Origin: Oncomelania hupensis
Taxonomy: Eukaryota > Mollusca > Gastropoda > Littorinimorpha > Pomatiopsidae
Reading direction: 5' to 3'
DNA length: 64,000 bases
Assembly: GCA_036898135.1 (NCBI GenBank)
Contig: JBAHVR010000282.1
Location: 510,386 to 574,385, forward strand
Positions 42,471-54,700 of this stretch are shown piece after piece (the first letter of the stretch is position 1; each line of letters opens with the position of its first letter). The translations under genes were made by a program, and so were the position numbers. A model generated the notes under the pieces. It ran no database searches. It was not told the origin of the DNA and was given only the letters and a program-made list of their open reading frames with translations.

Positions 42471-45400
42471 ATGGAGAACGAAGACAGTCCAGTGCTGTCT
42501 GAGGTGAAGCTGGAGATTGACATTGCTGAGGAACCAGTGGTAGAATGGATGAGATTGCAAGCGTGGCATGCGCAAGGTGAGTTGGCTCCGGTGATGAAAC
42601 ATTCGTCATTGAACATGGAAGCTGAAATTTTACGACTACAGCCAGTACAGGACAGTTAAGATCAACATCGTGGTATCAACCTGTACAGAAAACTATAATT
42701 TCCACGCCAGTCAAAATCAAAGCTTCGTCACTCTCCCTTTATGTTATGTGAATTGAATGGCTCATCATTTATTTTTTCCTTTGTTTAAAATGTATTTTAC
42801 TATTACAATGGTTTTTTGTTGTTTTTTTTTCATTTGATTTTGAGATGTCACAAAGTGGTGGCAAATGTTAACATCAACGCTCCTTGAAGAATGGTATCAC
42901 AGAAAGCTGAGATGAGAAACAAATAAATGTCAGGTTTAGCACACCTACACCCTAACACCAACAAAATTGTTTTTTCCTGACCTTTTGTGTGGACTGTGCA
43001 GTGAATCCTGGGTGCTGATCTTAACTACGGCAACGTTGTTTCTGCAGGATTTGTTTTAATTCCAATAGTGTTATAGTAATAGACCAGTTCTTTGTTCATC
43101 CTTGATTGCACTTTGGAGGTTTGTTTACTGGATCATTTGTAATATTTAGGTGAGAGGAAAAGAATTTATAAGTTCTTATGTGATGCAGGGTGGAGAATTT
43201 TCCGCAGATTTCCGCGGAAGGCATATATATGCATTTCCGAGAAAAAAATATTGAGTTCCGAGTATGAGAAGCTTAGGGGCTACCCTTTACTGGGCATAAC
43301 GACCAAAAGCGGCCAAATGTCTAAACAGGCAAAACGTCCAAAAGCGTCCGTATCAACCATGTGGTTATATTCTCGCGTTGTTTGAAAGATTGCGAGACTT
43401 CCGGCAATTGACTTCCGGTTTATTCTGTTGTGAAAACATTCGACTGCATTTCCACAAGTTTTGTCTGTGATGCGTTCGTTTTTTCGATTTTTTTTTCTTC
43501 AAATTTTCTGGTGTGTGTGTCTAAAATGGATGGTTTGGATTCTTCGACTGATGAAGGGGAGTTTACAGGCTTCCATTTATCAGACAATAAAGTGAGAGAA
43601 ATGGACTTGGAGTCGGAGGAAGAGATCGGTACTGACATTAGACAATTAGTGTCACTGTCACTTAGTGTGCATGCATACGATCTTTCAAGCTGGCATGAAA
43701 GTGAAGAAGAAGGGGCTTGTTTGGACTTTTTAAAACTTTTTTTTATACACATGGAGTAATTAAAAACAAGACATGACAAGAGAAGTATAAAAAGGTAGAT
43801 AATTAAAATAGACTTTATTTCTGTTCATTTTGCATTTTATTTCATTTAAATCTATACACTAGTCACTAATACCTAAGCTAAGATGTGGTGTTTTTACTAA
43901 CGTACCCCTAAATATCTCTAAAATTATAAAAACTCTTACCTGTTTACAGCTAAAAGATAGACAAACATGTGCCCAGTAAAATTGGAAATGTGGAGTTTGT
44001 GTGTAACAGTGGTGGAACTCAAACTTTGTTAGGCCTACAAATCAAGATTCTTAACTTTTTTGAAAGACATGTGCATAAAACATTCTTTTTTTTTTGTTTC
44101 TATTCATGTTTACTTTTTGCTTTTTGCTTTCAGGAGAGGCCCTAAATTACTTTCAAAATTGCATAAAATCATTTTCTTCCAGGGGGCGAATACCGGGGCT
44201 TGGCCCCTGGGCCCCGGCCGGATTTCAGAGATTTCTTGATTGAGTTGTTCTCCACCCTGGTGATGGCTTTTCAGTTCATCATTAAGCTTGTTGTCAAAAC
44301 TGTTGTTTTGTTTAGAAATTGCAGGAAGAGAAAGCCATCATGTTTCTCACAGCAACAGTGAACAGATTGTCAGAGATACTGCTAACATGACTGGCAGTGA
44401 GTTTAACATAAAGGAAGAATCAGAAAGCAAGACAACACCTGACTATGACGTGATGGAGCCACATATCCCACTGTTGTGTACAGTGAAGACTGCACCTGAC
44501 AGTGACACTGAGGAATATGGTAAATATATTAGCGTATTATAGTCAGAGCTCACCATTTGTAATTAATCTAAGGAGAGGAATCACTTTCATTTTATAATTT
44601 AAAAGATTTTTTTATCTCTTTGTTAAGCATTTTAAGGAATGAGAACAAAGCCGATGGAAGAACGCCATGATTGATAGTTTTGTAGTGAAACAAGGGAAGT
44701 AACCACGGCACATGATGCATCACAAACCTACGTCAGATCAAACTATGATGTCATTTCCTAAGCGTAGCGAGATGATTTAGGAGCTTTGGGATTGGTTGAT
44801 AGTGCAAAAGATAAACCAATGAACATCGAGATAATTTTTCAGTAGCATGGCCATGTTAATTTAATAAATGCATTCACAATCTTTTCACCCTGTAGAATGT
44901 ATTTCAGGAGTGTTTTCTGCACCAATTGTAACATTTAAGACGTTTTTCACACCTGATCAGCGATTCTAAGTCGTGATTTTGAGGGTCTTAAGGTATGATT
45001 ATGTCCAATCTCAGGATAACGGAGAACCTGATAGCAATACTTGTTATGTTTAGTTTGTTTTTGTTTTTGTTTTATGTCTTTTTTTTTTAAAAACTATATA
45101 GTGATTGTAGGTACCGGCAACCTCTCTTTCCCTATGTGTGAAAGGTCTAGATGTGGTGAAAATGGCATATTTTGAATTAATTTTTGTGTTGCGATTTAAT
45201 TCAAATTTTGTAAAAAAGAACTGTGAATAAGAAAGAATAAAACTCGAACGTTTTACTTATCTACTTTTTGTGTGTTCTTGTTGATGGGTTGTGTTGAGGG
45301 AAAAGGGAGAACGATCACAATCGGCAGCGAAAAGATGCTTTCCGCACATCGCCATTTTCAACCTGCCAGTGAAGGCAGCGCGAGCGACAAACACACACAT

Positions 45401-48074
45401 CTCACGAAACGTCTGCTTGCGGGCTGTATAGTTCATTCATAATATGCAAATTAGGTCAGGTTAAAAGACGAAAAGCCAACGATTCATTTCATATACATAT
45501 TTTTTTAGTCGTTATTTTTTTTCTCGTTGAAATTCACAGTCAAAGTTTAGGAACGACTTCAACTGCAAATATCTTTTAATCGGTTGGAAAAAAGGCCAAC
45601 ATTAATATATGCGCTGGAAAGCTTGGTTTTCGACCTTTTCAATGGTGTACGCAACTTAGTCACATGATCCATACAGAGTTCCCGCGAGCCAGTAAAAGAC
45701 GAGTACCCATTCAAGCGTGCTTTGTGGTTGACCCGAACCGTATCATGGCGGACGATCTGAAAATGTCAGCTTCTAACGATGTGTGTTTGTCGCAATTTCT
45801 TCGCGATATCGGAGAATCGATTGGTAAGTACACATGATAATTACAGATGATTTTCGGATAAAATTATTATTGCCCATAGTTTTGTTTAATGTATACCTCG
45901 AAACCTGTTTTTTTTTTTTTTAAAGTTCGACCGATGTAGTGTTAGATTAGAAGTGTTCAAACATCGACTGCCTGATCGAGTGATGGTTCAGATACGACCA
46001 CCGGCTAATTTTAATGCAAACATTTAGCCGTTACATATAGTCACACAATTCTTTCTCAGGTTTCGCAAAACCATAATTCACGCATAGTTGTGTAGTTTTT
46101 TGTGGGATTATCGATGATTGATGTAATATTTATACAGGTATAGAAACCGGAAGTAGAGTTCAACAACAAACTTTCTTCTAGAGACTAGAATTGTTAGGCC
46201 TACGCACTGCTTTTTAAAATTTTATTAGCACTGACGTTACTGTTTACATGTGTTAAAATTAGCGTAATTATTATTAATTTAAATGCGTGTTACATGTCAT
46301 GTTTATTACAGGATGATGGATCTCAAGTATTTTATCATAAATGTCATGTGTTGAGATCAGCATTGTTGCACTTGCACTTATTTTTTCCTTTCATATTCAT
46401 TGTTGTAGGCACAATCACAAATGGAGTTGTTGTGGATCTTGTGAGGTTTGTGAAGACTGAGAGAAAATCCTACACCATCTGCCAGCCTGTCCTGACTTTC
46501 CTAGGAGCCAATGTCAAGCAGCTAGACAAGAAAAGCATGGATAAAATCTATGCAAAGTACTGTTCCCTGCAGAAGTCCATTAAAAGATTAAATGGCAAGG
46601 AGAAGTTGGACTCCTTTGTAAATGCTACTGCTGGTGAAGGGCCACAAACTGTCCTGCAACCCCAAGCTTTCCCCAAACAGGAAAACATCGCTCATGCCAA
46701 TGCAGAGAAGACATATTGTGCCATGCTTAGAAGACAGTTGGAGGAGGAGAAAAAAGTACGTGTGGGATTAGGCGAAAACTGAAAAGGTAGTGCTACAACA
46801 GCTGCTGAATGGCAAGCATGGTCAAGTGGTAGAGTTGCAAAGGGAACTTGATGCTACTAAACAGCAGCTAGCCACTTCAGATGCTGTCCAAAATAACCTA
46901 GCAGCAACGTGGCAACTAAAGCAGCAGCGACTCCAACAAAAGGCAGCATCTTTCCAAGAGAAATATCGCACTGATACATGTAAAAAAATGTCTGCACTGA
47001 AACATCTTTATGCATGTCAAATGAAATGGCTTTACAAAATAAGAAAAATGCAATTTAAATGGTGAGAATTGAATAAAAAATGACTTTGTTATGCCCGTTT
47101 TAAATAATGTGTTCCAAACTGCAGTTTTTTCCTTGGGCGAAAGTTGTTCGTTATGCATTTTTGGTCTTTCCTTGTGCTTACATCAGATGAGCTATATCTG
47201 TGAAAAAAATTGAGCCATTTTAAACCAGTGTGCACAATATGTTCATGAAATCTGGGTGTTGTTGCAAGAAAACTAACAAATTGGTGCATCTTCATAATTG
47301 GCTAAAAGTGAAATTTGCTCAAATGTAACGTTTTGCGATAAGTAAGTTTTACGCGAGATTTAACATATCTCTAATTAAGATATTTGGCTAATTTTTTTTT
47401 TGTTTAGTTTGTTTTTGTGCCTTTTAAAATGTAAATGCAGTTTTAAGTTTAAGAGCAAAAAAGCAATTTTCCCCCTGCCGGTACCTAGTGATTGTAGCTA
47501 AAATGCTTTACAGTTATGCTTCTCTAGATCTCACGTAAGTATATTACAGGCTGTGAGCTCAATAACTTGCCTTATGTGCCAGTGAACCAATGTTTAAGTC
47601 CAAAAGTGTCGAGAACAATTTTCATTGAAGTGAAATTTTTAGTGACCACAAGTGTGTGTGATCCACACAGGACTATGGATGTCGGTGACAACTGTTTAGT
47701 GATCACAAGTTGGTGTGATCCACTCAGGACTATGGATGTGAGTGACAACAACTGTTCAGTTTTATCATCCACTGTGGCACTCACCCATGATGTGTTTGCT
47801 GATTTTTTTGTTACAGAAAGCAGTGGGCCATTGGACACAAAGACAGTGTGGGTGAAGTCAGATACATATAATGATGTACATCCAGTGGGGCCTGAGGTAA
47901 TAATCGAGCTTGATGCCTCTTATACAAATCAACACATAAACTGTGTGGTACAGTAATCCAAATGTGCTGATAGTTGTTGTGAACTAATGTATTCTCATTA
48001 TTGATTTCAGGAGCCACATGACTCAGAACTGTGTACTGTGAAGACAGAGCCTGACAGTGACACAGAGGGATACA
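42471..48074 (+). CDS. 5' exons of zinc-finger-type gene, plus-strand copy
   Basis: Exons 42471-42576 (ATG, MENEDSPVLSEVKLE), 44316-44519, 47817-47896 and 48011-48074 have exactly the same lengths (106, 204, 80, 64 bp), phases and splice borders as the minus-strand locus. The encoded region is acidic with KxE motifs: KLEID, NIKEESE and TVKTEPDSD. Two motifs kept in the minus copy are changed here: VKTE to VKTA in exon 2 and VKTE to VKSD in exon 3. Intron 1 carries a hAT-like insertion and intron 2 carries the 2.4-kb element. Broken C2H2 fingers at 63796 onward on the same strand could be a distant 3' part, but a link is not shown. Confidence 0.6.
43186..44259. mobile_element. hAT-like element in intron 1, 12-bp TIR
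   Basis: CAGGGTGGAGAA at the left matches its exact complement TTCTCCACCCTG at the right. GTGATG flanks both sides (43180-43185 and 44260-44265). The inverted paralogue at about 14157-14175 has a single uninterrupted copy of the site. A GC-rich block lies near the right end (44182-44225). Contains one small frame (43526-43759). Confidence 0.88.
43526..43759 (+). CDS. Short acidic protein inside hAT-like element, function unknown
   Basis: A 77-residue frame from an internal ATG begins MDGLDSSTDEGEFTGFHLSD and continues with clusters of Glu and Asp. Acidic DSSTDEGEFTGF-like starts occur at the N-terminus of several transposon-encoded invertebrate proteins, so it may be the first exon of a lost larger gene. 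No domain is recognised. A TATA-poor region precedes it. It could be non-coding. Confidence 0.35.
   Translation: MDGLDSSTDEGEFTGFHLSDNKVREMDLESEEEIGTDIRQLVSLSLSVHAYDLSSWHESEEEGACLDFLKLFFIHME
44520..45109. other. Intron 2 of plus-strand zinc-finger-type gene (left part)
   Basis: Inverse of 13155-13884 with many mismatches (for example GCTTTGGGATTGGTTGATAG near 44782). No coding sequence. Confidence 0.65.
45110..47485. mobile_element. 2.4-kb TIR element, 11-bp TSD, carrying a coiled-coil gene
   Basis: GGTACCGGCA (45110-45119) and TGCCGGTACC (47476-47485) form a perfect 10-bp TIR. TAGTGATTGTA is directly repeated outside (45099-45109 and 47486-47496). The inverted paralogous intron near 13195 has one copy, with no insertion (reads GTATTGCGATTGTAACTG on the minus strand). 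CGAACGTTTTACTTATC near 45246 and GCGATAAGTAAGTTTTACGC near 47334 are subterminal inverted partners. The only gene is at 45745-47064, with no recognisable nuclease. The long duplication would fit Mutator-like elements, but other evidence for that class is absent. Confidence 0.85.
45745..47064 (+). pseudogene. Conserved-looking coiled-coil protein carried by TIR element, function unknown
   Basis: Exon 1 (45745-45823) begins MADDLKMSASNDVCLSQFLR and ends with donor GTAAGT. Exon 2 (from 46409, acceptor TTGTAG) continues in frame: TITNGVVVDLVRFVKTERKS, FLGANVKQLDKKSMDKIYAK and SLQKSIKRLNGKEK. The middle is Gln- and Pro-rich. Then come heptad-like helices (LRRQLEEEKK; LQRELDATKQQLATSD; WQLKQQRLQQKAASFQEK). 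Between EEEKKVRVGLGE and EKVVLQQLL the frame shifts by one base, with TGA at 46780-46782. Either the gene is broken or a short intron (donor GTACGT at 46757) is removed. No catalytic motif is visible. Similar uncharacterised invertebrate proteins exist in my memory, without known function. Confidence 0.6.
47486..47816. other. Intron of plus-strand zinc-finger-type gene (right part)
   Basis: Inverse of 13155-13210 followed by 9445-9739. It contains the Kolobok-free site CTCACGTAAGTATATTACAG at 47530-47549 and a duplicated GATCCAC[AT]CAGGACTATGGATGT segment (near 47660 and 47719). Confidence 0.65.
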
Positions 48075-48640
48075 GTAAGTATATTAGTGTTTTATTCTTA
48101 GCAGTAGTGTTTTATACTTATAAATAATTGTCATGTTGTTATCTGTATTGTAATTGTGGCTTGGCTGCTGTGCAGTTTCAACTTTCTTGACCTAAAGTGT
48201 AGGATAGGCTCTGAGCTATACTACATGCATGTGACAGGAACATTTCCTATTGGGGGAATTTTTTGTGGTGTAAGCCTCATAGTAATTCAGGTTTGAATTC
48301 TTAAAAACTGTGCTTGTGTTTTATAATTCAAGATAAACTAAGTCAATAAATAAATGGATGCTAAATGTGCCTTATTATTAAATCAGACTTAAAGTGGTGA
48401 TCTGTAACCAACATACACATTCACATGATACAACAGACTGACAGACTGAGACTATATTGGTCAATTAAATGTACATAGAAATTCGCCTTTAAACTGCACA
48501 AATATAGTTAATGTAAAATATAGAATATATATATATTTTTTAAACGACATGTAGAAACACAAAAATAATTAGTGCAACACATACAATAAAACTACTATCC
48601 CACATCCCAAACATACTTGCGCTGTACACTCCCGTATGTG
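48075..48640. other. Downstream intron, no gene seen
   Basis: Similar (inverted) to 4850-5180 of the minus locus up to about 48450, then AT-rich unique sequence. No coding exon recognised. Confidence 0.55.
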
Positions 48641-48644
48641 AACT

Positions 48645-48867
48645 TGTTTTTTCCAACCTAGTTCCAGTCATCCGCCGAAAAAGGCCATCACCGGAGTCGG
48701 ACGAAGATATCCGATGTTTTACGAACGAATGCTTGCAGGACTACGTAAAACATCCGTGCATAAAAATGGCCGCTGATGCTTCTGGATCTCATTCTGTTTT
48801 GATTTGCATGGCTGCAAGCTGTAAGTCAAGGCGAGATTCGCATTTCGAAGCAGTGGATTTTGTTAAG
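48645..48867 (+). CDS. Exon-like frame shared with terminus of the 16.1-18.3 kb element
   Basis: The frame is open across the whole interval (VFSNLVPVIRRKRPSPESDE, later ASCKSRRDSHFEAVDFVK) and ends at a good donor (AAG before GTGAGTAT). The same residues, in broken form, are found on the minus strand at 18060-18320, in the right terminal region of the TIR element there. The end therefore carries part of a gene, or this locus is a relic of a related element. No domain recognised. Confidence 0.4.
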
Positions 48868-48932
48868 GTGAGTATATTATGCTACTTAATAGCTAGCACA
48901 TCCCAATTCCTTGCTTTGCTGTTGCTCGTATC

Positions 48933-49210
48933 AAGGAGGTGTGGCCTATAATATGAATACATCGCTATGCTAGTAGAAGAATGTTAGAATAATTTACTTT
49001 CATTGACAAAAACAATTTCATTTTCAAGGAGGTGTAGCCTATAATATGAATACATCGCTATGCTAGTAGAAGAGTGTTAGCCTAATTTACTTTCATTGAC
49101 GAAAACACTTTCATTTTCAAGGATGTGTAGCCTATAATATGAATACACCGCTATGTTAGTAGAAGATTGTTAGCCCAATTTACATTCATTGATGGAAACA
49201 ATTTCATTTT
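48933..49210. repeat. 93-bp tandem repeat, three copies
   Basis: Copies begin near 48933, 49026 and 49119 with AAGGA[GT]GTGT[GA]GCCTATAATA and contain TTAGTAGAAGA[AGT]TGTTAG. The copies differ by a few substitutions. Confidence 0.9.
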
Positions 49211-49685
49211 ATTGTTGGGAATACTGAAAATGATATGAAAAGCTGTTTTGTTTTTTATATATTAATGACAGTTTTAGTAGGAGAGTTGTCCGAATAACTG
49301 ACTATGGGGGCTAAAACGGGTGATTGCCATTACATTTTTAATTTTATTCGGAAACAAACGTATAATATAATAGATTCAAAATTCAAGATTCAAGATTCTT
49401 TATTGTCCAAACACAAGGCATGGATATTTCTTTAGCAGTGCAATAAGGAAGGAGATAACAACATCAAAATTATTACAAACATGGCCATACAATATTGATA
49501 CATTTGATATACTATCAAAAACAACTTCCATACCAAAATACAAATCTATAAACACTAACACACATGCATAAACAGATAACCAGCCACATACCCATGCGTA
49601 CACATTTAACACACAGATAATTATTCCACAGTATATGTATACACAACTACAACACTCACCCTTTCTTCCATGCCTTAGATCCATC

Positions 49686-49845
49686 CTAGATAATAATAAT
49701 AATTATTATTATTATAATAATCATCATCATCATCATCATCATTATAATAATAAGAATAATAATATAAAATAATCATCATAATATTAATAATAATCATAAT
49801 CATTAGAATAATTATAAAAATAATAATAATAACAATGCAACTACA

Positions 49846-49901
<56 letters not shown>

Positions 49902-50060
49902 AACAGCAGCACCAACAGACAACTAATAATTAATATATGATAATAATGATAATAATAATAACAATACTACTACAACTAATAATAATAACAACTAAAAAAA
50001 TACAAAACGAAGCTTCATGATAATCTCGTGGAACAAAATTAATAAAGATAATAATAATAA
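49686..50060. repeat. Complex (AAT)n/(CAT)n microsatellite
   Basis: Long interrupted run of ATA/ATC trinucleotides in the 3' region of the minus-strand LINE. Confidence 0.9.
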
Positions 50061-50133
50061 GAAGAACAACAACCAAATTAACTAATTGATAAAATCTCTA
50101 GTCAAAATTGAATAAGAAAAGAACACCACATTC

Positions 50134-51242
50134 TCATATAATTGTTTGCAGCAGATATATTGCACGAAAGCAAATTGCCTCCTTTATTACAAGGGTTAGC
50201 ATTCTTATCGCTGGAGCGTGTTGTTTGCCAGTCGGATGGCTGTTGGAAGGTATGAATTCTTGAAGCGCGTCGTGCGACACTTCAAAGAGAGGAAGCGCCC
50301 CTCGCTGCGTGGGAAACACAGGCAGCGACTGCGTCATGCAAGGGATGCGCCTCGTTGTTGCGGATGCGACACAGCTTGGTGATGGAAGCGCGTTCGTGGA
50401 CGCCAGCCAGCGACTGCACATCCCTCCCCATCAGCCGGGAGGCCTGGATGGCGATTTTTTTCCAGACGATCCGTGTCGCCCTCATTGGCGGAGCTGAAAT
50501 AGGACAGCTGATTATAGAGGGCGACACTCTCGATGACTGACTGGTAGAAGAGGAACATGATGGTGTTGTTCACTCTGAACTGCCTCAGCTTCCGGAGGAA
50601 GAATAGTCGCTGGCTGGCCTTCTTGCAGATGATGTCGACGTTGGGTGACCAGTCCAGCTTGTCGTCGATGACGGTCCCCAGGTACTTGTAACTGTGGACA
50701 CGTCGCACAGGTTCGCCCTTGATGGTAAGTGGCTCGTGGTCACATGGTTGTCGGCGGAAGTCGATGATCATTTCCTCTGTTTTAGTGACGTTGAGGTGCA
50801 GGAAGTTGCGGTCGCACCAGTCCACCAGCTCGCCGACCGCGCTCCTGTAGCACTGCTCGTCGCCGTCGGGGTTCACCAGCCCAGAGAGGGACGTATCATC
50901 GGCAAACTTCACCTGGATGTTGCGGCGTGGGTCAGTGGAGCGGCAGTCGGCGGTGTAGGTAGTGAAGAGAACTGGTGACAACATGCAGCCCTGCGGAGAA
51001 CCGGTGTTGGTCACCAAGACAGAGGAGAGAGAGCTGCCAACCCTCACCCTTTGCGGACGCTCGGTCATAAAGGACGGGATCCATGTGATGAGGGTGGGGT
51101 TGACGTCCATGGTCAGGAGCTTGTCTGTGAGGAGGTGGGGCTGCAGGGTGTTGAAGACGCTGGAAAAATCCACAAACAAAACCCGCGCGTACGTGCCGAG
51201 CTTGTCGAGGTGCTGCTGGAGGTGATGAAGCAGCGTCAGCAC
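50134..51242 (-). pseudogene. Reverse transcriptase of Rex1/CR1-like LINE (partial)
   Basis: The frame from 51242 encodes the RT fingers and palm: FVDFSSVFNTLQPHLL, GSPQGCMLSPVLFTTYTADC, VKFADDTSLSGL (catalytic Asp pair), then CDRNFLHLNVTKTEEMIIDF and YKYLGTVIDDKL. After RLEKN the frame slips and the C-terminal thumb continues in another frame (IAIQASRLMGRDVQSLAGVH, AIRMLTL). This LINE class copies its RNA into the genome by target-primed reverse transcription. The endonuclease half is missing. The frame slip and truncation make it non-autonomous. Confidence 0.85.
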
Positions 51243-51295
51243 GGCGTTTTCTGTGCTGCGGCCATGGCAGTAAGCGAGTTTTGCTGTTGAGTCGG

Positions 51296-51742
51296 ATACA
51301 TTTTACACTTAAAACCATTCCTGTAGACTACTGTAGTAGATTCTCATAAAATAATGATAATTATAGTTACAGAGTTGATAGTTCGTTTATATTGTAGGCT
51401 AATAATTTATATTACGGCTCTTATTTAACGTAATGACTCAGACTAATTCAGGAGACTGTGTCTATTGTGATTGTATTATAAACATTTATATTACAATAAT
51501 ATTATTTATTATATCCTATCACTTCCACCCGCGTTTTAAGGTGTGTGGTTCATAGGTCACTACACAGAGAGCAGTTTTACTTTTGCTTTCTAGCAACCGA
51601 GATCATGTAACTAGTCACATGACAGCTAAATACATCATAGCAAATGGCAGTGGCCTTTGTTTAATTCTAAGCGAAAGTTGTGGGTGCATTTTAATCGTTT
51701 TTTCAACAAACTTGTGAAGCATGATTTTGTCAACCACTTAAA
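51296..51742. other. Upstream region of MULE-like gene
   Basis: AT-rich single-copy-looking sequence before the putative first ATG. No clear core promoter element was identified. Confidence 0.45.
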
Positions 51743-54700
51743 ATGGCATCCAAAATGCTTAGTGCAGAGGAGGCTGTTCGCTTTTTGATGCAATTACCTA
51801 ATGATGGCGATGTTAGTAAAGACAATACAAGTAATTATTACTGATTGATTCTTCATTCATTTCCCTACAGTAATAATAAATAGGCTATTTATCTTTGTCA
51901 ACATTAAGTCACTACATTAATTTGTATGTAATAAATTTTGAGGCAACTGAAATTTTACTACATTAATTAATTAGTTATGTACAGAAGTCAAAGGGTTAAA
52001 TGCAATTTTAGTAGCCTAGCTAGTGCTTGAGTAACTTGTTTTATCCAATAAAGAACGATCACAGAGTCAATGAGAATGTAGGCCTCAGTCAGTCAGTGCC
52101 TATGATCTTGAATACAATTAAAAAGTGATAATGATCGTATCTGATAAAAAAGAGTGTGCTGAACAGTTAACAGCTGTGTGTGTATGTGATGCTGTTGACA
52201 ACTTGATGTGATACATGTATTAATTGTTTAATGTATTAGTGCTTTTAATCGTGTGATATCATTTATATATTGTTGAAAAAATGTTTGTTTTTATTTTAGT
52301 CCCCAAGCACAAAAAGATTTCTCCAGTTGTTAATTGAAGCAAATAAATGAAATTGAATTGAATTGAATCAGAAAAAAGGACTTGTATGGAAGATGTTGCT
52401 AAGACAAACGGTTATTAATAAAGATTGGATGTGAACGATAATTCACTGCTTAAATTGTGGGTTGTGAGTAGCTATGTGGTAGTGCGCTTTGACTTATGTT
52501 TAATATAAAGCATGCTATAAGTGAAGTTATTATTATTATTATTATTATTATTGAGTTGAGACTGAGATGTTATGTAAACCTTGACTCATTAAAGCTAAAA
52601 ATTGCAATAATAATAACCGCATGCACTCACTTGATCTCCAGAAAATTTTGCCTGAAGGATTTAAGCACCTCATCTGCAGTTGTACAGGCGGTTCAAATGA
52701 AAACACTGAGGCTATTGTCAGGGTCAATGTGACCTCCAAGGATGAAGCTGAAAACTGGAGGGAGGCCTTTACCCACTCATCACTGACCACATTGCGTATG
52801 ATTAAGACTATACCATCATTGGGAACAAAAGTGCTATACAAGGTATTACTTCATTTGAAGGTTTGATTAGCTACATTAACAAAAGTAAAACATTCAATTT
52901 TTTAAAATTATAATCATTATAAATGATTATTAAGTATTTATGTAAGGGAAACAAATCAATGTGACTAGCATAATACCTAGACTACAAGTATAGCACAAGT
53001 TTCTTGATAATATTTATTATACAAATTACCTTTGTGGCTTTGTTGATTTTAAAAAAAAAAATTGTTAGGTGCACTTCATACAAATAATAGCACAAAGCAC
53101 ACATTTGCTTGTACATACAAGCTTGTATTTAACGAACTAACTGACCTAATGCTGCTGATGGAGCTAGGTCCCTATCATACGGTACACTATCAAACTCATT
53201 CCCCCTCTCTCTCTCTCCCTCTCTCTATCTATCTCTCTCTCTCCCTCTCTCGTTCTGTCTGTCACAGCCTCTCTCTGCCTCTCTAAATTGTCACTTTTGT
53301 ATGTTTCATGATCAGGCAGACTACAAATGTCAGCATAACATAAGGGCACGCTCACTGACGGCCAATGGACGACGAAGTTCAAAAAACACCGATTGCCCTG
53401 CAAAGGTCAAGATGACTGTTTATGAAACGAAGAGAACTCAGCGTGACGGTTCCAACAGAAAGCTTCAGTAAGAGAGTACTGTAAATAATAACAATAATAA
53501 TAATACTTTTTATTAACCTTTCTATTCAAATTATTCAGTATAGGCCTAATTGGCCGGATTAATTTGTATCTGATTTGGGAAATTTTAGATTAACCACACT
53601 CTTCCTTTCAACATTCCAGCTTCTACAAACTTAAATTTCAGCCATGTGTTGTAGGCATATTACAATGTAAAGATAATGTGCAGTGTACATGCTATGGTCT
53701 TTGTTTGCACCTTCCCCTCAACCTCCCAACTGTTAGGCTACTTTTTCTGTCCTTTAATTTCCACATTGCATGCAAAGTGTGATCTTGTAACCAGTGTAAT
53801 AAAAATAAAAAGTCCGTCTGGATTATAGTCTCCGGTCATTCATCACTAAGGGACTACCTTAATTGCCCCAGCAAAGCAAGCCAAACGCATTCAAATCGGT
53901 GTGTTAAAAGTTTGGCCATTTGCTATAATTTCTGACGTGGTGATCTTGTCAACGAACAGAGTTTTTCTTGCTTTTGCTCGCTTTGCTGGGGCAATTGAGG
54001 TAGTCTTTAAGGTACAGGAGCTGTATGGACTACGATTCCACAAAACGGGAGTTCTACACTCGTTACAAACTCAAACCTTACCTAACCTGAACCTTAACCC
54101 AACAACTCAGACAATAAAATCCATGAGAGGCTTTCAAAACTAAGGGACTAGAGTTCCATCAGACTTTGGATTGCCCAGACTATAATATTTATTACACCGG
54201 CACTGATCTGATATAGACATCAGCGTCTGGATTTTTATGCTTGCATACTCAGACTAGATCTCGGTTTATACTCACATTCAAAAGAGTTTGGCAGTCAGAA
54301 AACTTCCTAGATTCATCGGTCCCAGCCTGAGACTCGGAACTGCGGACCTCTTGCATCGGAAGCTGATCAGTTTACTACTGCACCGCTGACTGCCCAATTG
54401 TATTATCTGTTTTGAAACATAATGTTATCCTGGCCTCATTTTTATTTTCATAATACCTTGAGGATTTTTATGAAAATCTACAGGCGGTCCTTGACCAAGT
54501 GCCGAAGAAGGACATAGTCATAGAGCAAGGCGACTGGAATGCCAAAGTTAGCCAAGATGCGCACCACAACTGGGGAGACACATGTGGACCCCACTGCAAC
54601 AACGAGACAAATGACAGGGGTCTGAGACTCTTGGAGTTTGCCAGATACAACAATCTGGTACTGGCAAACACGCTTGGTCTCCACAAAAACTCCAGACGAT

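Larger units (their letters stand above)
49378..51295 (-). mobile_element. Rex1/CR1-like LINE, 5'-truncated
   Basis: On the minus strand the element ends in a short repeat related to GAATCTTGAATCTTGAATTT (49378-49400). It has an AT-rich 3' region with ATA/ATC microsatellites and its coding region is at 50134-51242. The 5' end stops within the reverse transcriptase, near 51295, as is typical of incomplete reverse transcription. The left, repeat-terminated edge is its 3' end. Confidence 0.8.

Noticed and set aside
50355..51290. Plus-strand frames opposite the LINE reverse transcriptase
   Set aside because: Antisense shadows of the RT gene with no domain.
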